NCBI GenBank assembly: GCA_028564705.1
Contig: JAPXFQ010001387.1
Coordinates: 744,001-808,000 of the forward strand
Direction of reading: 5' to 3'
DNA length: 64,000 nt
From: Apricaphanius iberus
Taxonomy: Eukaryota; Chordata; Actinopteri; Cyprinodontiformes; Aphaniidae
Made by a program: the position numbers and the translations under genes. Numbering within the stretch: the first letter of the stretch is position 1; the number at the start of each line of letters is the position of its first letter. Shown here piece by piece: positions 1 to 14,098 of the stretch. Under the pieces are notes generated by a model that was given only the letters and a program-made list of their open reading frames with translations, did no database searches and was not told the DNA's origin.

Positions 1-1609
1 CTTCCCACGCTTGCACGTACTTGGATATGCTCAAAGAAAGAATCCGTGAAAGGACAAAATTTCTGTAAATATTTTACAGTGACATTCCACCGTAGGCAGG
101 CCTCCACTGTAGCACAAACTTCTGACTTTGACTGAATTAAAAATATGAAAGATCTAAAAAATTATCATTTGTCATTTTGATCATTGCAAAGTACAGACAA
201 AATTTGATGACCAGGATCTTGGTGTAAAATTGTTTAATTCAATATAGACAGCTCTGACAACTGGTACCACTTACAGCAACAAGCAATAAAAGGCATTTAG
301 AACATTCTCACTATGGGGAGAGAGACAAAGCTAAAAGAAAGAGCTTAACATGAGTTTACCAAAATACAGACAAGCCAGATTTCTTCTGAGACATTGTCCT
401 TTCAACTGAGGAGACAAAATTAGAGCCTTTTGTCACATCAAATCCCAACAATTCTGTGTTCACACAAGAAAAAAAATCTAAAAGCTTTCAAGGAGAAGCA
501 GCAACCCTAGTGTGAGACAGAAAGGCCCCACAGCTTTTGGTACAGGCTGGTTTTTCTAAAAGGGTCTGCAGGTCATAGCTCCTTCAACAACATAATCAAC
601 CAAAATACCCATCTAAAAGCATCAAAGAATGGATGACAGCAAAACTGTGGACTGTTCTGATGACTTGCAGTCAGGATAATGCACCTATCAAACTTGAGCG
701 ACGGTACAGTCTTTGTGAAGAGTGGGATCAAAATTTAGAAATAAACCAGAAAAGGTTCATTTGTCACAACAAAAAAACAGAACCAGTCTTTATTGGTACA
801 ATAACGAACCTCAGATGTGCTTAAAAACCAACCGTAGTCTGCTGATGTTTACCTTTGTTAATAAATATAAATTCTTTGAAACGGTTGTGAGCAGTACTTT
901 TGAGAAGTCATTGTCATGGTTGTATATTAATTAGCTAAATGATAAACAAAATAAATTAGAGTTGGAACAAAAAGATTCAAAGCATCCAAAGCAAACAAAA
1001 CATTGGTGACTGTATAAAGATAAATCAAGCTAATAAGATAATATATAATAATGTTTATATGTGATATTAGACATATTTCTGAAAATACCCTGTTTTCACA
1101 TTTCAATAAGCTAAAATATGTTGCCAGTTAGTAATAGGTCATGTTCTTTAGTTTTGACTGGCTGGTATATTGGTATTTCTATGCTTGTCTTAGCTTTCTA
1201 GCCAAGAAATACATAGTAAATGTCAATTGTGTCTTTTCACAAATAGAGTGAAAGTTTTTGAACCATTGAAGTGCTTGCATCAAGCAGTTGAGATTTTAGA
1301 TCTAATATTTTTTAACTAACAAGTATTTATATTAAATTGTTACTTTAGCATCAGTAGTAATCTACAATTAAGGTAGATTAGACAAAGTATGCAAACAGTG
1401 CCAACATTCACAAGTGTTTGTGATTTTTATTGTTTGTTTTTTCAATGATTTCTTGGTATATTTCTGTTACTATAGTCTTGTCATATTCAGGGTACTGCCA
1501 GTTGTCCATTACTATTAGCCTTTTCCACATTAGTAGCTATATTCCTTTGTGTAGTTTCTTTGTTATTTATTATATTCTGTTCTCTGTACATTTACTGTTG
1601 TTAGTGTTG
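1..1609. other. AT-rich stretch, no gene seen
   Basis: Only short chance open frames (under about 75 codons) occur, without recognisable domains or good splice contexts. No RNA gene or clear repeat boundary is visible. Confidence 0.6.
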
Positions 1610-1617
1610 CCTAGATC

Positions 1618-1930
1618 AGTTTTTCTCAAACTTTTTAGCATGGATACCACCTGAAAAAATGTCGAGCTCACCAGGTACCATGATCATGACTAACCTAAAC
1701 ATACAGAAGAGAAGGCTTACTCTTTTAACAATACAATTAACAAATTAGGCTTGTTTTTCTCTTAGTAAGGATTAATTATTGGTAATTGTTACCAGCCACA
1801 GCCACACTATGTGTGAATTATATATTTTTAATTTTAATTTCAAAAGATATTTAGAACTTTCCTCCTTGTACCACAAGGGAAAACTTGAGTACCACTGGTG
1901 GTATGCGTACCACAGCTTCAGAATCATGGG
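1618..1930. mobile_element. Small non-autonomous hAT element
   Basis: A 313 bp segment is flanked on both sides by the perfect 8 bp direct repeat CCTAGATC (1610-1617 and 1931-1938). That is the target-site duplication length of hAT transposons. The left end reads TTTCTCAAACTTT and the right end, on the other strand, ATTCTGAAGCTGT, which are diverged terminal inverted repeats. The left end resembles the common vertebrate hAT terminus of the type CAGTGGTTCTCAAACT. There is no coding capacity, so it would have depended on a transposase supplied elsewhere. Confidence 0.75.
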
Positions 1931-1989
1931 CCTAGATCCTTTAGTGTCTACTTAAGCTCCTCTACTTAAGATCCTACCTTAAGAACAGG

Positions 1990-3215
1990 AACTTCTGTGT
2001 GTCGATTAGCCAATTCTCATCACAAAAACACAGAAATCACACGTGGGGTCTCCCACTGCTCCATCCTAGGGCAACTCTTATTTAGCATCTACATGCTCCC
2101 ACTAAGCCAAATTATACCCCCAACAATGTTAACTACCACAACTACGCTGATGACACTCAGCTTTATATTTCAATGTCACCAGGTGATGTTGAACCCATCC
2201 AAACCCTCAATAAATGCATTGAGCAAATTAACAGCTGGATGTCCCATAAGTTCCTCCAACTGAACAAAAACGAAACTGAAGTGTTCATCTTCGGACCCAA
2301 AAAAGATTGATTTAATATACACAGCTTCAGTTGGTCCAACTAGAAACTACTGACCAGGAGCTCAATCTAGGTGTAATAATGGACTCAGACCTGAACCTCC
2401 AGGGTCACATAAAGGCAATGACACCGTCAGCTTTCTATCACCCAAAGAACATTTCTAGGATTAAAGGAATGATGACACAAGGAGACCTAGAAAAACTCAT
2501 CCATGCGTTTATCTCTAGCCGCCTCGATTACTGTAACAGCATCTTCACAGGTCTACCTAAAAAATCAGACAGCTGCAGCTGATCCAGAATACTGCTACTC
2601 GTGTTCTCACTAGAACCTAGAAAGTAGAGCACATCACCCCAGTTCTAAAGTCCTTACACTGGCTCCTTGTAGCTCAGAATATAGACTTCAAAGTGCTTTT
2701 ATTTGTTTATAAATCATTGACTGGGTTAGCACCAGAGTACATTAGAGATCTGCTATCACGGTGCAAACTATCCAGATCACTCAGATCCTCCAGAAGCAGC
2801 TTTTAGTTTCTACGCTCCTCATATCTGGAACAAACTACCAGGAGAATGCAAAGCTGCACAGACACTGAACTCTTTTAAGTCTAAAATTAAAATGTACCTA
2901 TTTAGACTCGCTTATGAGTAACTGTTTTTACTTGCTTGTTTTTAATTGTCACATAAATTATTGTCTTAATTACTGTAAATGCTGTGTTGTGAAAAAAACT
3001 TAGAGCTTTCTTCAGCAACATCAGTTAATGAACTAATCCTGTGTTTTTTACTCACTTACTAGTGACTAATGTAGGGACTAACTGTCCCTACATTTGTATT
3101 TTCTTTATTATTTTCTTATTGTAACTGCTCATTTTTATTCTAATCATATGTAAAGCATCTTGAATTCCCTGTGTTGAAAGTGTGCTATACAAATGAAAAT
3201 GCCTTGCCTTGCCTG
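1990..3215 (+). mobile_element. Degraded L2-type LINE, 3' part with reverse transcriptase remnant
   Basis: The sequence encodes the second half of a non-LTR reverse transcriptase, broken by frameshifts and stops. The start has a degraded form of the usual G-S-x-L-G-P-L-L-F motif. The catalytic Y-A-D-D-T-Q box lies at 2143-2160 in a different frame from the piece before it. Further on are N-S-W-M-S-H and V-I-M-D-S-D-L-N-L-Q-G-H, typical of fish L2 elements. The 3' end at about 3150-3215 has the L2 signature: a short CTTGAATT..GTGTTGAAAGTGTGCTATACAAAT motif followed by repeated TGCCT units. The N-terminal endonuclease is absent, so the copy is 5'-truncated and dead. Confidence 0.85.
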
Positions 3216-4639
3216 TGTTCTCTGTGTTTATCAGTTTCCTTCTCTCAGCTCTCCTCACTCCCATGTGGTTCCAGTTGTTACCTCACTTCTAGATGCTCGA
3301 CAGCTTGAATCAAATCTTGGGCATTTTATTCTTCTTCTGCAAGTGTAGTGTTTTTCTGGGTACTCCAGTATTCTTCTATGTCTTAAGAATATAAATATTA
3401 GTCTATTTTCAGACTCTTTTAGTTCTCTAATCCCGTCTTTGTGAGTCGCAGAGAATTCAGACAGTTGACCTAAAATTTTCCCCATCCTGGCTTATTTAAA
3501 GCTGGAATTGGACACAACCTCCCCCATAACCTCAAACAAAATTAAGTGTAGAAAAAGATTAAGTAGAAAAAATGATAGAAGGGTGCAGGTTAACAAGCAA
3601 GCAAGCATTTGCTTACTATTATAAACCACCCTAAAGGCAAACAAATTTGAGAAATATCTGGGGGTGTGGAGACATGAGTTAATCTGACCACTGCAGTCTG
3701 CCTCCTCTCTGCTTGAGGGTAAAGCCTCTGGGCAACATTAACTACAGCTGGAGTTAGATCTAACACGGAGCGTGTTGGAGTTTACAAAGCTGCCATGTTA
3801 GAGCTCCTCACAAAACAAAGTAGTCACTTTTAGTCCATTAATTCTGTTACTCACACTGACAGGTTGACAGTATAATGTACTCTGGTTTACAGCTAAAGGT
3901 TCCTCTAAATCCCCTAGATTTTTCACCAAAAACGAGCATAAAATTTAGAGTCTAATATTTCACAAGTTGAATCTTTGAATATGTAAGTAATTAATACTTA
4001 TTTGAAAAAGTACCAGGCAATATTAAGTTCAAAATATACTTGCTTATAAAAAACACATTTATTTATACTTAAAGGAATATGGAGGCCAAATCCGGCCAAA
4101 ATAATAAAAAAAATGGATACATAAGTAAATAAATTTGGAAATACAATTGGAAATAAGTAAATAAATGTGAAAAAAAATACATAAATAAATGTGTAAGTAG
4201 AATAATAAATATTATTGTAAATTGTAAACAGTGACTACTTCCTGTACGAACATTTTTAAAATAACAAAAAGTTGCAGCCATCCAGCCAGCTAAGATATAA
4301 AATCTGTTTCAATGTAACCTTCCTTCCAGCATGATTGGAACGTTAGACTTCTGTGTGATCAATTCACTTTAAAATTCTTACAGGTTGCACCTTAAAGCTT
4401 AGCACCCATGTCCAGAAAATCAAAACATTACTGCTTTTATCCCGTGGTGTTAACTTTACTTTCAGATTTATTTTTAAAACTTATTTTCTCAGTTTCAAAT
4501 CTTTTTTCCGTTTGAAAATTATTTTTATAGACCCCCAACAGATTGGGGACAAAAAGATTTGAAACTAAAAACAATCAACCTGAAAGTGTAAAAAAAAAAA
4601 AAGAAACAGAAAATATATTCAAAATCTAAATATTATAAT
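3216..4639. other. No gene or repeat recognised
   Basis: AT-rich sequence with only short chance frames. A run rich in short A/T words at about 4,070-4,230 looks like low-complexity DNA. Confidence 0.5.
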
Positions 4640-4975
4640 TAAATTCAGTTTATTTATATAGTATCAACAGATGAAAAAGTCATTTCAGTACAGTTATACA
4701 AACATTTCAATCAGTTAAAAGTTTTCTATTTTAGGAATCCCAGCAGACTGCGTTGAGTCATTGGCGTGAGGTTGTGCCCAGAACATGCGGACTCCAACCA
4801 CAGTAATCCCTCATAATGACCAAGCATGTAGTGACAGTGGAGAGGAAAAAGTCCCCTGTAACAGGAATAAATCTTCAGTTGAACCTGGCTCAGTACAAAC
4901 AGTCATCTGCCATAACCATCTGGGGGTTCCAGAAGACAGAGAAGAGAAACAAAAAAAAACAAAAGAACTGATGTA
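4640..4975 (-). mobile_element. LINE 3' end (L2/Rex-like), minus strand
   Basis: Read on the minus strand, this is the same 3' untranslated family as the plus-strand copy at 7.06-8.24 kb. It has a 'gaggaaaaa..cctgt.aacaggaa' block, the reverse complement of the 'cctgttaaaagggagtttttcc' block there, and ends in a TTTATATAGT-type terminus, the counterpart of GCGCTATATAAATAAA. The open frame across 4785-4976 on the plus strand is therefore incidental. Confidence 0.7.
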
Positions 4976-7059
4976 AGAGTACTTTATATATTAAAGAAAT
5001 TAAACTTGATAACAGGACACGGAGGATGTTCAGTCACTGGGAGCATCATCCGAATCAATGCTTCCCATAATTACGAAAACTAGACTGATTTAAAGCTTTT
5101 TTTAAATTGTAAAAAAAAAAAAGTTGTCTTAACAATCCTTACTTTGAACACGCTTGTTTTTTTAGACTGCATGTTAAACATTTTATATTCAGTTTCAACT
5201 TTAAATTTTTTGTTTGAAATTGATTTTTGAAATAGATTCCTCAAATATACAATAATTATGACCCTATTGTGGCTCCAAAGAGGAAGTAAAAACCCCATGC
5301 AGAAAGACCCCTCAACCCAGGCAGCTTTTCTACGAACCTGCAGAAATAGAAATAAATGTTCTGCCAACATTTGACTTCCAGTGTAATGTTAAACCACTGT
5401 CGTATTGCTATGTTAACTTCGGGGAATTATTGGATCGATGGGACCCTCAGGGCATTAGTGTCACTCTGTGCAGTGCTCTGACACATGCCGGTTGGTTGGT
5501 AATGGCTGTGTGCGATGGGCCAAACATTTCCTCTCACAGGAAGTCAAGACTCTGAGAGCCTGGAACCGCAGAGAGGCAGAAAGCAAGATTTGTTCTAAGA
5601 TTTTTGATCACTCCTGCTTCAGTGAAGAAATGGGTCACGGCTGCCAGAAACACATCACACATCTTGTAGTCATCTGTGTGGAATCTCTGATGGGCTTTTT
5701 TTCCAGCGTGCTGTCAGCGCTCCGGTTTCAAACACTGCTATTGATTTAGTTTTGAGTCTTTTCACTCTTCTACTAATTTTTCACGAATGACTTCATCTCA
5801 CTTTCTTTTCTTTTTCGTTGGTGCTGCTCCTGTTTAGACAAAACAAGAGGTTGCCTCAGACTGAGCAGCTCTCCATTGCACTTCAAAACACTTGCTGTGC
5901 AAAGTGATTCATTATCTGTAATCAAACCCAACACCGGCACTGTGTGCGAACATAAACAATCTTACAGATTCATCCAGGGAAACACAGACAAGGATGGAGA
6001 AAGGAGTCTTTTGTGCTCAATAACAAAGTGTGTTCAGGCTTCCCTGACCTTCATTTTCTTCTCTACAGGATGTCTCAACCCAGATACACTGTTCTAGCAG
6101 AGATTTATGTTCCCACCATCTCAGGATACAATTTATTTGAGATTGATCTGATGTATAGGAAAAGGGGAAATCACAAAAAAGGGTCTTGGTGAGGAGTTAT
6201 TTACTTCTTGACTAACGGAGTGTAATAAAAAGGCCAAGTATTTTACATAGGTAAATTACTTTTTGGGATAAACCTATAGAGTGGTAGTTAAGCCTGGAAA
6301 AGTCTGAGTTCAAACTAAAGATGAAAAAGAGGGCGTTTTATGATATGGAAATGTGAAAAATCACTTAATATAACAAAAAAAGCTGGCATTTCCTTCATGT
6401 TTATTCAAAAACGTGTCTGGGCCCAGGACAGGATGTCTTCAGTAGAAAATTAGTTAATATTTACCATTTAAGGACATGTTTAATCTGCTCACTTACTCTT
6501 CTTTTCTGTTATTCCCCTTTGAATCTGTTCCATACTTTGGTTTTTACAATTTTTTATGTAATAAAATGTGAAATTGCAATAAAATACCAAAATTGGTCAT
6601 ATAATTTAAATTTGAATCATAGAACTGCCACATTTTAAAAATATCTTTTGTGTCCTGCTATCATGTATTTAATTAAATAACTTAACCTGCTGCTAGGTCT
6701 CATCAAAGAAAAACCCAGACATCTGATTGGTTAACCTGCACAGAAACTCACTTTTTTATATTATCTTTCCCCCCACTGAGTGACTGATAGTACAATATAA
6801 TGAAATAAAATAGTGAAATTAGGGTGACCCCGAACTGTCGAAGATTCGATGCAGCGACATGCAGAGCCTGATTCGAACACCAATCTCAAGGTTGAATCTT
6901 CGCAGGAGAAATTAGCATCATACCATTTTGGCAATATGGCGATGCTCAATGTCTAACTGCACACAGAACTACTGGTTTTGTATTGTTATATGAAGTTATA
7001 TGCAGCCCATACATATGATAATGCTGTAAACCCAAACCTGAGTAGAATGAGGTGTTAAA
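4976..7059. other. No gene recognised
   Basis: Short chance frames only. A GC-richer piece near 6,830-6,905 contains direct GATTCGA-type words and may be an unrecognised repeat fragment, but I cannot assign it. Confidence 0.5.
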
Positions 7060-8243
7060 GCAGACAATTTGTCTATCTTTAAAACTAGGCTAAAAACTTT
7101 CCTCTTTGACAAAGCTTACAGTTAGAGATATGTTTATAGGTAGTTAGAGTCAGGTCAGACAGGTAGATAGGAAGAGACAGGTTAATGTTGGTAGTCAGGC
7201 AGAGTGTCAAAAGTTAGGAAGAGATAGGAAGAGGTAGAGTAGCTAGGTAGAGATAGATTAATGTAAGCCAGGTAAAGATCCGGAGCCGGTCGCGGCTTAC
7301 CGCCGCGGAAGAAATGCGCCCCACAGGGGCCAGCCAGCGCCGGAGAGAGGTCCCTCAAGGGGATCCTCCCGCACAGTGCGGCCGCCCATTACCTGCCGGG
7401 TTGAATCCCCCGGGCAGACTGTGCGGACCCCACCCGTTTATCTCTTAAACGTTTCTCGCCCTCTTCAACTCTGTCCTCTCAGTTCTGTCTATTTTTCCTT
7501 AAGATAGTTGTCGACTATCGGTCTCGTGCCGGTATTTAGCCTTAGATGGAGTTTACCACCCACTTTGGGCTGCATTCTCAAACAACCCGACTCCGAGAAG
7601 ACCCCGGCATGACGGGGGCCGTTACCGGCCCTACACCGTCCACGGGTCAGGAGGACTCAGACAGAGTGTTGGTAGCCAGGTCTCCTAGTAGCTAGGAGAC
7701 AGGTTAATGTTAGTAGCTATGCTGCTTTAGGCTAGGCTGTTGGAGGACATTATTAGGGTCTGTTCCTACTTTCTCTCCTACTTCTCCCCAACTGCATGAT
7801 GTGCTGTCAATTCAAGCACTAACCTGTTTTCTATTATAGTAGGTGCTCCGGATTAGCCCTGCTTGACGACCCTGACTAAGATGGCATTGCAGTGACGGAA
7901 AACTCTCCACGTCCTGCAACAAACTTGTGCATCAGTTCTATTGCTCTTTCTGTGTCTCTGTTATGTATTCTCCAAGCCACAGACGGCCGCGGCAGATAAC
8001 CGCTTGTGCTGCGCCTGGTTCTGCCGCAGGTTTCTTCCTGTTAAAAGGGAGTTTTTCCTTCCCACTGTCGCTGCATGCTTGCTCAGTATGAGGGATTGCT
8101 GAGAATTCCACGACGCAATCTTCTGTGGTTCTGTAATTTCTACACTAAACATTGTATTATAATAACTCTTTTTGTAAAGTGCCTTGAGATGACATCTGTT
8201 GTGAAATGGCGCTATATAAATAAACTGAATTGAAATTGAAATT
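7060..8243 (+). mobile_element. LINE 3' end (L2/Rex-like), interrupted by rRNA fragment
   Basis: It starts with the C-terminal codons of the LINE polyprotein (L-K-T-F-L-F-D-K-A-Y-S, stop, about 7090-7125). A long 3' untranslated region follows, rich in AGGTTAATGTTAGTAG-like units. The classic fish LINE tail comes at the end: 'tttcttcctgttaaaaggg' near 8031, 'gtgccttgagatgaca' near 8180, then GGCGCTATATAAATAAA and a terminal TTGAAA repeat. A second copy lies on the minus strand at 22558-22867 and lacks the rRNA piece at 7279-7659, so that piece is an insertion into this copy or its immediate source. Confidence 0.85.
7279..7659 (-). pseudogene. 28S rRNA fragment (D1-D2 region), antisense in a LINE tail
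   Basis: On the minus strand about 380 bp matches large-subunit rRNA around the D1-D2 expansion segments. Landmarks in order are CCGTGGACGGTGT, GGAGTCGGGTTG, AATGCAGCCCAAAG, GGTGGTAAACTCCATCTAAG, CTAAATACCGGCACGAGACC, AAACGGGTGGGGTCCG, GGGCGCATTT and CGACCGGCTCCGG. The stretch after the GACCGATAGTC motif has diverged and there is a small deletion near the 5' end, so this is an old non-functional copy. Comparison with the sister LINE tail at 22.6 kb places the junctions within a few bases of GGTAAAGA (left) and AGAGTGTT (right). No clear target-site duplication is visible, only a short shared AGA. Confidence 0.9.
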
Positions 8244-8599
8244 AAATAAACATTGAGACGACACCCAGCAAACTACTGACTGGGGAGAGAATTTTTATTG
8301 CACTCCTCATGTCTTTTGCACTGCGGGACCACGAGGGGACAGTTGTTTGGTAATTATTGCAGGTTCAGGCACAGACAACGCAATGGTCAGGGCAGACAGG
8401 ACACTCATGTGCACCACTGTCTCTAAGATGGTGCATGGACAAAGACCACCAAACACTGACAACAACATAACTCAAAGGATAACTAAAGAACACAACTGCA
8501 TTTGGAACACACACAGCCTGAAACACCCCTGCACACCCTGAATATATAGATCATTCGACCAACGGTCGACTATAGAAAGATAAGGACAATTCTGATTCC
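8244..8599. other. No gene recognised
   Basis: A short open frame (8347-8541, plus) has no recognisable domain. The composition is ordinary. Confidence 0.4.
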
Positions 8600-9975
8600 A
8601 ATGTGTAAATCCTTAGTCTTCAATGACATCCACATAAATATGGACTAAGGCAGCACCTCAGTGTTGGTACTGTTGGACCTTAGTGCAGCATTTCACATTA
8701 TTGTACCAAAACATGGAGAGTGCCAGATCGGTTTCCCCGTTACAGTACTTGGAGGGTTTAAGTCTACCTAAAGAAAAGGAACTTTGTGCCAATAAATTTT
8801 CATCAGAACAGACAGGAATCCCAACCTGACATCCCTCCAGGTTGCGAGGTTTGTATTTGTGTAGGACACAAAGCTCTTTACGCTGCATTCAGTCATTCAC
8901 CCATTCACTCACTAATGGTGGCAAGCTAATACATTGTATCACAAGCTCCCCTGGGGCATACTGACAGAAGTTAGGCTGCTGGAAAATGGGGCCCAAGGAC
9001 ACAATGACCAACATGGACGGAGCTAGAATTTGAACCAGTAACCCATCCATTACAGGACGAATTCCTGCAACCTGTTCCACAGCATCTAGCATCTGCATGC
9101 TCCTGCTACCCCAGATTAACAGGTAAGATTAGTTACCATACTTAGCAATTACCATAATTACTAATTATCTTTGGACCTAAAGAAGAACGATCAAGAGACA
9201 GCTTCAGTTAAAAATGCTGGAAACTACTGATCTGGGTGTAGTAATGTACTCACACCTTAACCTCCAGGGTCACATAAAGGCGATCACAAGGTCATCCTTC
9301 TATCATGTTAAGGAAACATTTCTAGGAATAAAAGAATAATGTTGCAACAGGAACTCCAAAATCTCATCCATATGTTTATTTGGATTGATTTCCACAACAC
9401 AGTCTTCACATGTCAGCCTAAAATGTAAATCAGACAGCTGCAGGTGATCCAGAAGGCTGCTCCTCACTAGAACCACGAAAGTAAAGCACATCAGCCCAGT
9501 TTTAAAGTCCTTATACTGGCTCCCTGTAGCTCAGAAAACAGACTTCTAAATTATCTTAGTTTTTCATTAAATATTGAATAGTTTAGCACAAACGTATGTT
9601 GTAATTATACCAACCCTCCAGACCACACAGGTCATCTAATTCCAGCTTACTCCACATCCCTAGAGTCATTACCAAACATGGAAAAGCAACTTTCAGTTTC
9701 TATGCTCTGCTTATCTGGGTCAAACTTCTAGATCACTGCACATCAGCTGAAACAGAGTTCCTTTAAATCAAGGCCCAAAACCCAGACTTTGTTTAGAGAT
9801 GCCTTTTATAAGTAACAACTTTTTATGTCACAAAGATAATATGTTCTTTATGTCTTCAAAGTAGCTTTTCTGTTTTTATTGTTGTTTTATTGTAATCTTA
9901 TTTCCCCCCTAATCATCCAAAGTGCCTTGAATTGACTTGTTGCTCAAATTGTGTTATACAAAAAAACTGCTTGCC
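8600..9975 (+). mobile_element. Degraded L2-type LINE fragments
   Basis: At 8650-8705 the plus strand encodes S-V-L-V-L-L-D-L-S-A-A-F, a reverse-transcriptase motif of L2-type LINEs. From 9180 to 9975 it matches the 3' part seen at 2.3-3.2 kb: the 'aacctccagggtcacataaa' block, then 'agaaccacgaaagtaaagcaca', then the tail TTGAATTGACTTGTTG..GTGTTATACAAA..TGCCTTACC. Every reading frame is broken. The two pieces may be one insertion split by the SINE-like repeat at 8885-9100. Confidence 0.7.
8885..9100 (-). mobile_element. Degraded tRNA-derived SINE-like repeat
   Basis: The minus strand reads GGTTCAAATTC (a B-box-like pol III promoter word), then 'gtgtccttgggc', then 'gtgaatgggtgaatga'. This is the order of blocks in the better-preserved SINEs at 28981-29234 and 47980-48235. 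It is strongly diverged, and the 5' tRNA-like part is hard to align by eye. Confidence 0.5.
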
Positions 9976-10562
9976 TTACCTAAATAATTACATACTAATG
10001 AAAAATTCATTAATTTAATATAAAGATAAATTAATCTTCTTATCTTTAATTTTATCAACAATCTTACATGCATAAATACATATATTTTGAGACTTTTTAA
10101 AATGACTAAAGAGTGACATCTGTCTAAATTATTCTTATTTGAGACCACTGCTTGTGTGACTTTTTTAGATTTGAGCTGCAAATGCTATGCGGAATCCCTT
10201 CATTTTACAGTTCACATTTATTTCAGACTGATGAAGATTTCCCGACCCAGAGATAGACATTCTATATTGCCCTCTCCCTGTGACTTGTAGCATTTTAAAC
10301 TCTGCTGGAACAGCTCAAGAAACTCAAAGTTAGAAGTTCCCTCAGGAGATACACTGTTTTGATCATGGGATCGAGACTTTTTCCCTCTACTGCAATGACA
10401 ACTTAAAAGAAAAATAACAGAAAAGTAACCATGTAACTTAAATATTAGGTTTCTACTTTTTCCTACTAACAGGCCTATTTTGAAATAAAGTATTCTTGAC
10501 CTTAATTTGACGGTTTGAGGACCCAATTATGAGTCCTTTTAAAAATAATTACTGGCATAATA
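9976..10562. other. No gene recognised
   Basis: AT-rich sequence. A 102-codon minus-strand frame at 10218-10526 has no recognisable domain and no clear splice context, so I do not call it a gene. Confidence 0.4.
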
Positions 10563-10564
10563 TA

Positions 10565-12168
<1,604 letters not shown>

Positions 12169-12170
12169 TA

Positions 12171-12840
12171 AACTGGATGATTCTCCACTTCAAGACTTAA
12201 CTACTCCACTCCTCACCTTTCTAAACTTCTTTGTATTTTACTTCTCCCAAGCGCCTGATTTCCGGTCTGGTCCGGACTAAACTGCTGAGCTTGACGCGTT
12301 TTTAGAATTGTAGCATGTAAAAAGTAGAATTTCCCCTTTTGGAACATGTCTGATTCATGCTGCTTTGAGCCTATTGATTTTAATGGAGGCTATCAGCCGC
12401 TTCACTGACATTACGAGCTGCTTACGCAACCCGTGGAACGGAGGAGTTACCAAAAAATGTTTATAAAATATATTAAAATAAACAACCACCCACTGGTACA
12501 TATTGTTCAGTGGAGTCGTATAAGAACATTTGCTTATGCTAGACAAAACATAGAAAATAGAAAGTTACAGTCTTTGCAGATAAAAAGTGCTTTTCTAGCA
12601 GGTTGTAATTATGGAACTTAGAAGTCCGATTGCAGACAGCTCCATTTTTGGTTGGAAATGATCAAAACTAATTGTGCTTATTCTGTATTGTCATGTCTTC
12701 ATTAGAAATATGTAATCTTTTGGTGTTAGAGATAAAGCAGCATATAGAAAATGTGTAGTCTAAATAAGCTGGTATTGTTGTACGCTTATAATTGTAGCTT
12801 TTTTAAGGCTTTCTAAGAGATCTACAAATTTGTTTATATT
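12171..12840. other. No gene recognised
   Basis: Two overlapping short frames on opposite strands at 12355-12621 show no domain. I see no repeat boundaries. Confidence 0.4.
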
Positions 12841-12845
12841 ATTAC

Positions 12846-13078
12846 TCTCACGGTGTGACTGTCTCCCTGTTTGCATCACTTCCTGTCTCTGAGTGATTTA
12901 GTTACTTTCGCCTGTCTTCTGTTTTGTCTGATTAGTCATCCCATTGTTGTCCTGTTCTTTACACACCCGTGTGTGATTTCATCGTCAACTAACCAGTTTT
13001 GAATTTCCTTCAATAATTAAGGGAAACAGTCAGTCAACGTTTGTCTCTGCGCCTGAGTGCAATCTGCACTCCATGGCA
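12846..13078 (+). repeat. Left (5') LTR
   Basis: About 233 bp. It lacks roughly 50 bp in the middle relative to the right LTR, around the region that holds the TATA-like box there. Confidence 0.75.
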
Positions 13079-13226
13079 TTAGTAACTGGCCAAAACAAGG
13101 ACTCAGTGTAGAAGGAGGTAATTTGGAGAGACTTGCCTGTGGAGAAGTACTGCCGTCACCGCTGTCCCCGGGAGGATATGACTGGTACCTCTCCTGCGTT
13201 CTTCCTCGCTCACCAAGAAGAGGAGT

Positions 13227-13910
13227 ATGACATCCACTTCGATTCACAGATCGAGGAAACAGATGGCTAGAAGCTTTCTCCTGTTTCCCCACACTGTCAG
13301 ACCACCCAAGGTCCGCCCCAAATTCCCTGCAGTAATGACCAAGCTCTGTCCTTGGCAATCAACCAGCCTCACGCCCCGTCTCCTGAGCCTCCGGCTGAGA
13401 TTGCTTCGACAAGCAGACCACAATTCCCTCCAGCGGCTGGGATCCAGCCCACTGGTCTCCAACAATGATGTCGAGGCAGGCATACCCCCAGCTCCTGTTG
13501 TCTTCCACAAGAGTGTCTGTGAAGACACTCCTTCTGCTCCTGTCCTCTCTGAGGGTGTCAGTAATGACATGCCTTCCAGAGGGTCTCCTATTCCTTCCCA
13601 GAGGTTCTCTACACCAAATTGTGTGTCTCCTCCGTCGCCAAGTCTTGGGTCATCAGCGTTGTTCTGCTACACTTGGTTGTGTGACCTCAGTGCCTCCCCG
13701 AGAGCCCTCCACACCTTGTTGTGGGACCTCACTGCCTCCGAAAATGGAAATCTACAACACGTTGTTCAACTTCTGTGCCTGTTTGAGGGTTCTTTATGTC
13801 TCGTCGTGGGTCTCTCCCTCACCGTCGGCACCCAACGCTCAGGATTAGGGCCTGCAGGCCTTCAACCTCCCAAACTGCAACAAGCTTTAGTTTTGCGAGT
13901 CACCTATTAA
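13227..13910 (+). other. 227-codon open frame inside LTR element, coding status doubtful
   Basis: The predicted product is rich in Pro, Ser and Leu and has no motif I recognise. The phrase S-V-(C/K)-E-D-T-P-S-A-P-V-L-S-E-G-V-S recurs weakly, which looks like a degenerate repeat of about 50-60 bp in the DNA (about 13,500-13,740). Overlapping frames on both strands are also open (13244-13570 minus, 13465-13848 plus), which suggests low stop density more than selection. It could be a gag-like or accessory remnant. Confidence 0.3.
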
Positions 13911-14098
13911 GCACAAGAGACAATCCAGCCAGCCATTAAGTCCTCATAAGGTTCAGTCCAACCAGCCTCACCACAAGATTCAGACCTCAGCTTCTGCCAG
14001 TCTCCGCCTCAGCATGGAACTCAATCCAGCTGGTCTCAACTTAAGCTACAGTCCACCCAAACACAAGGTCCTGCTCCGTCGCCTTCCATACCACAAGT

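Noticed and set aside
7279..7659. Considered as a functional rDNA unit
   Set aside because: Only about 380 bp of 28S, diverged and with a small deletion, antisense in a LINE tail, with no 18S, 5.8S or spacers nearby.
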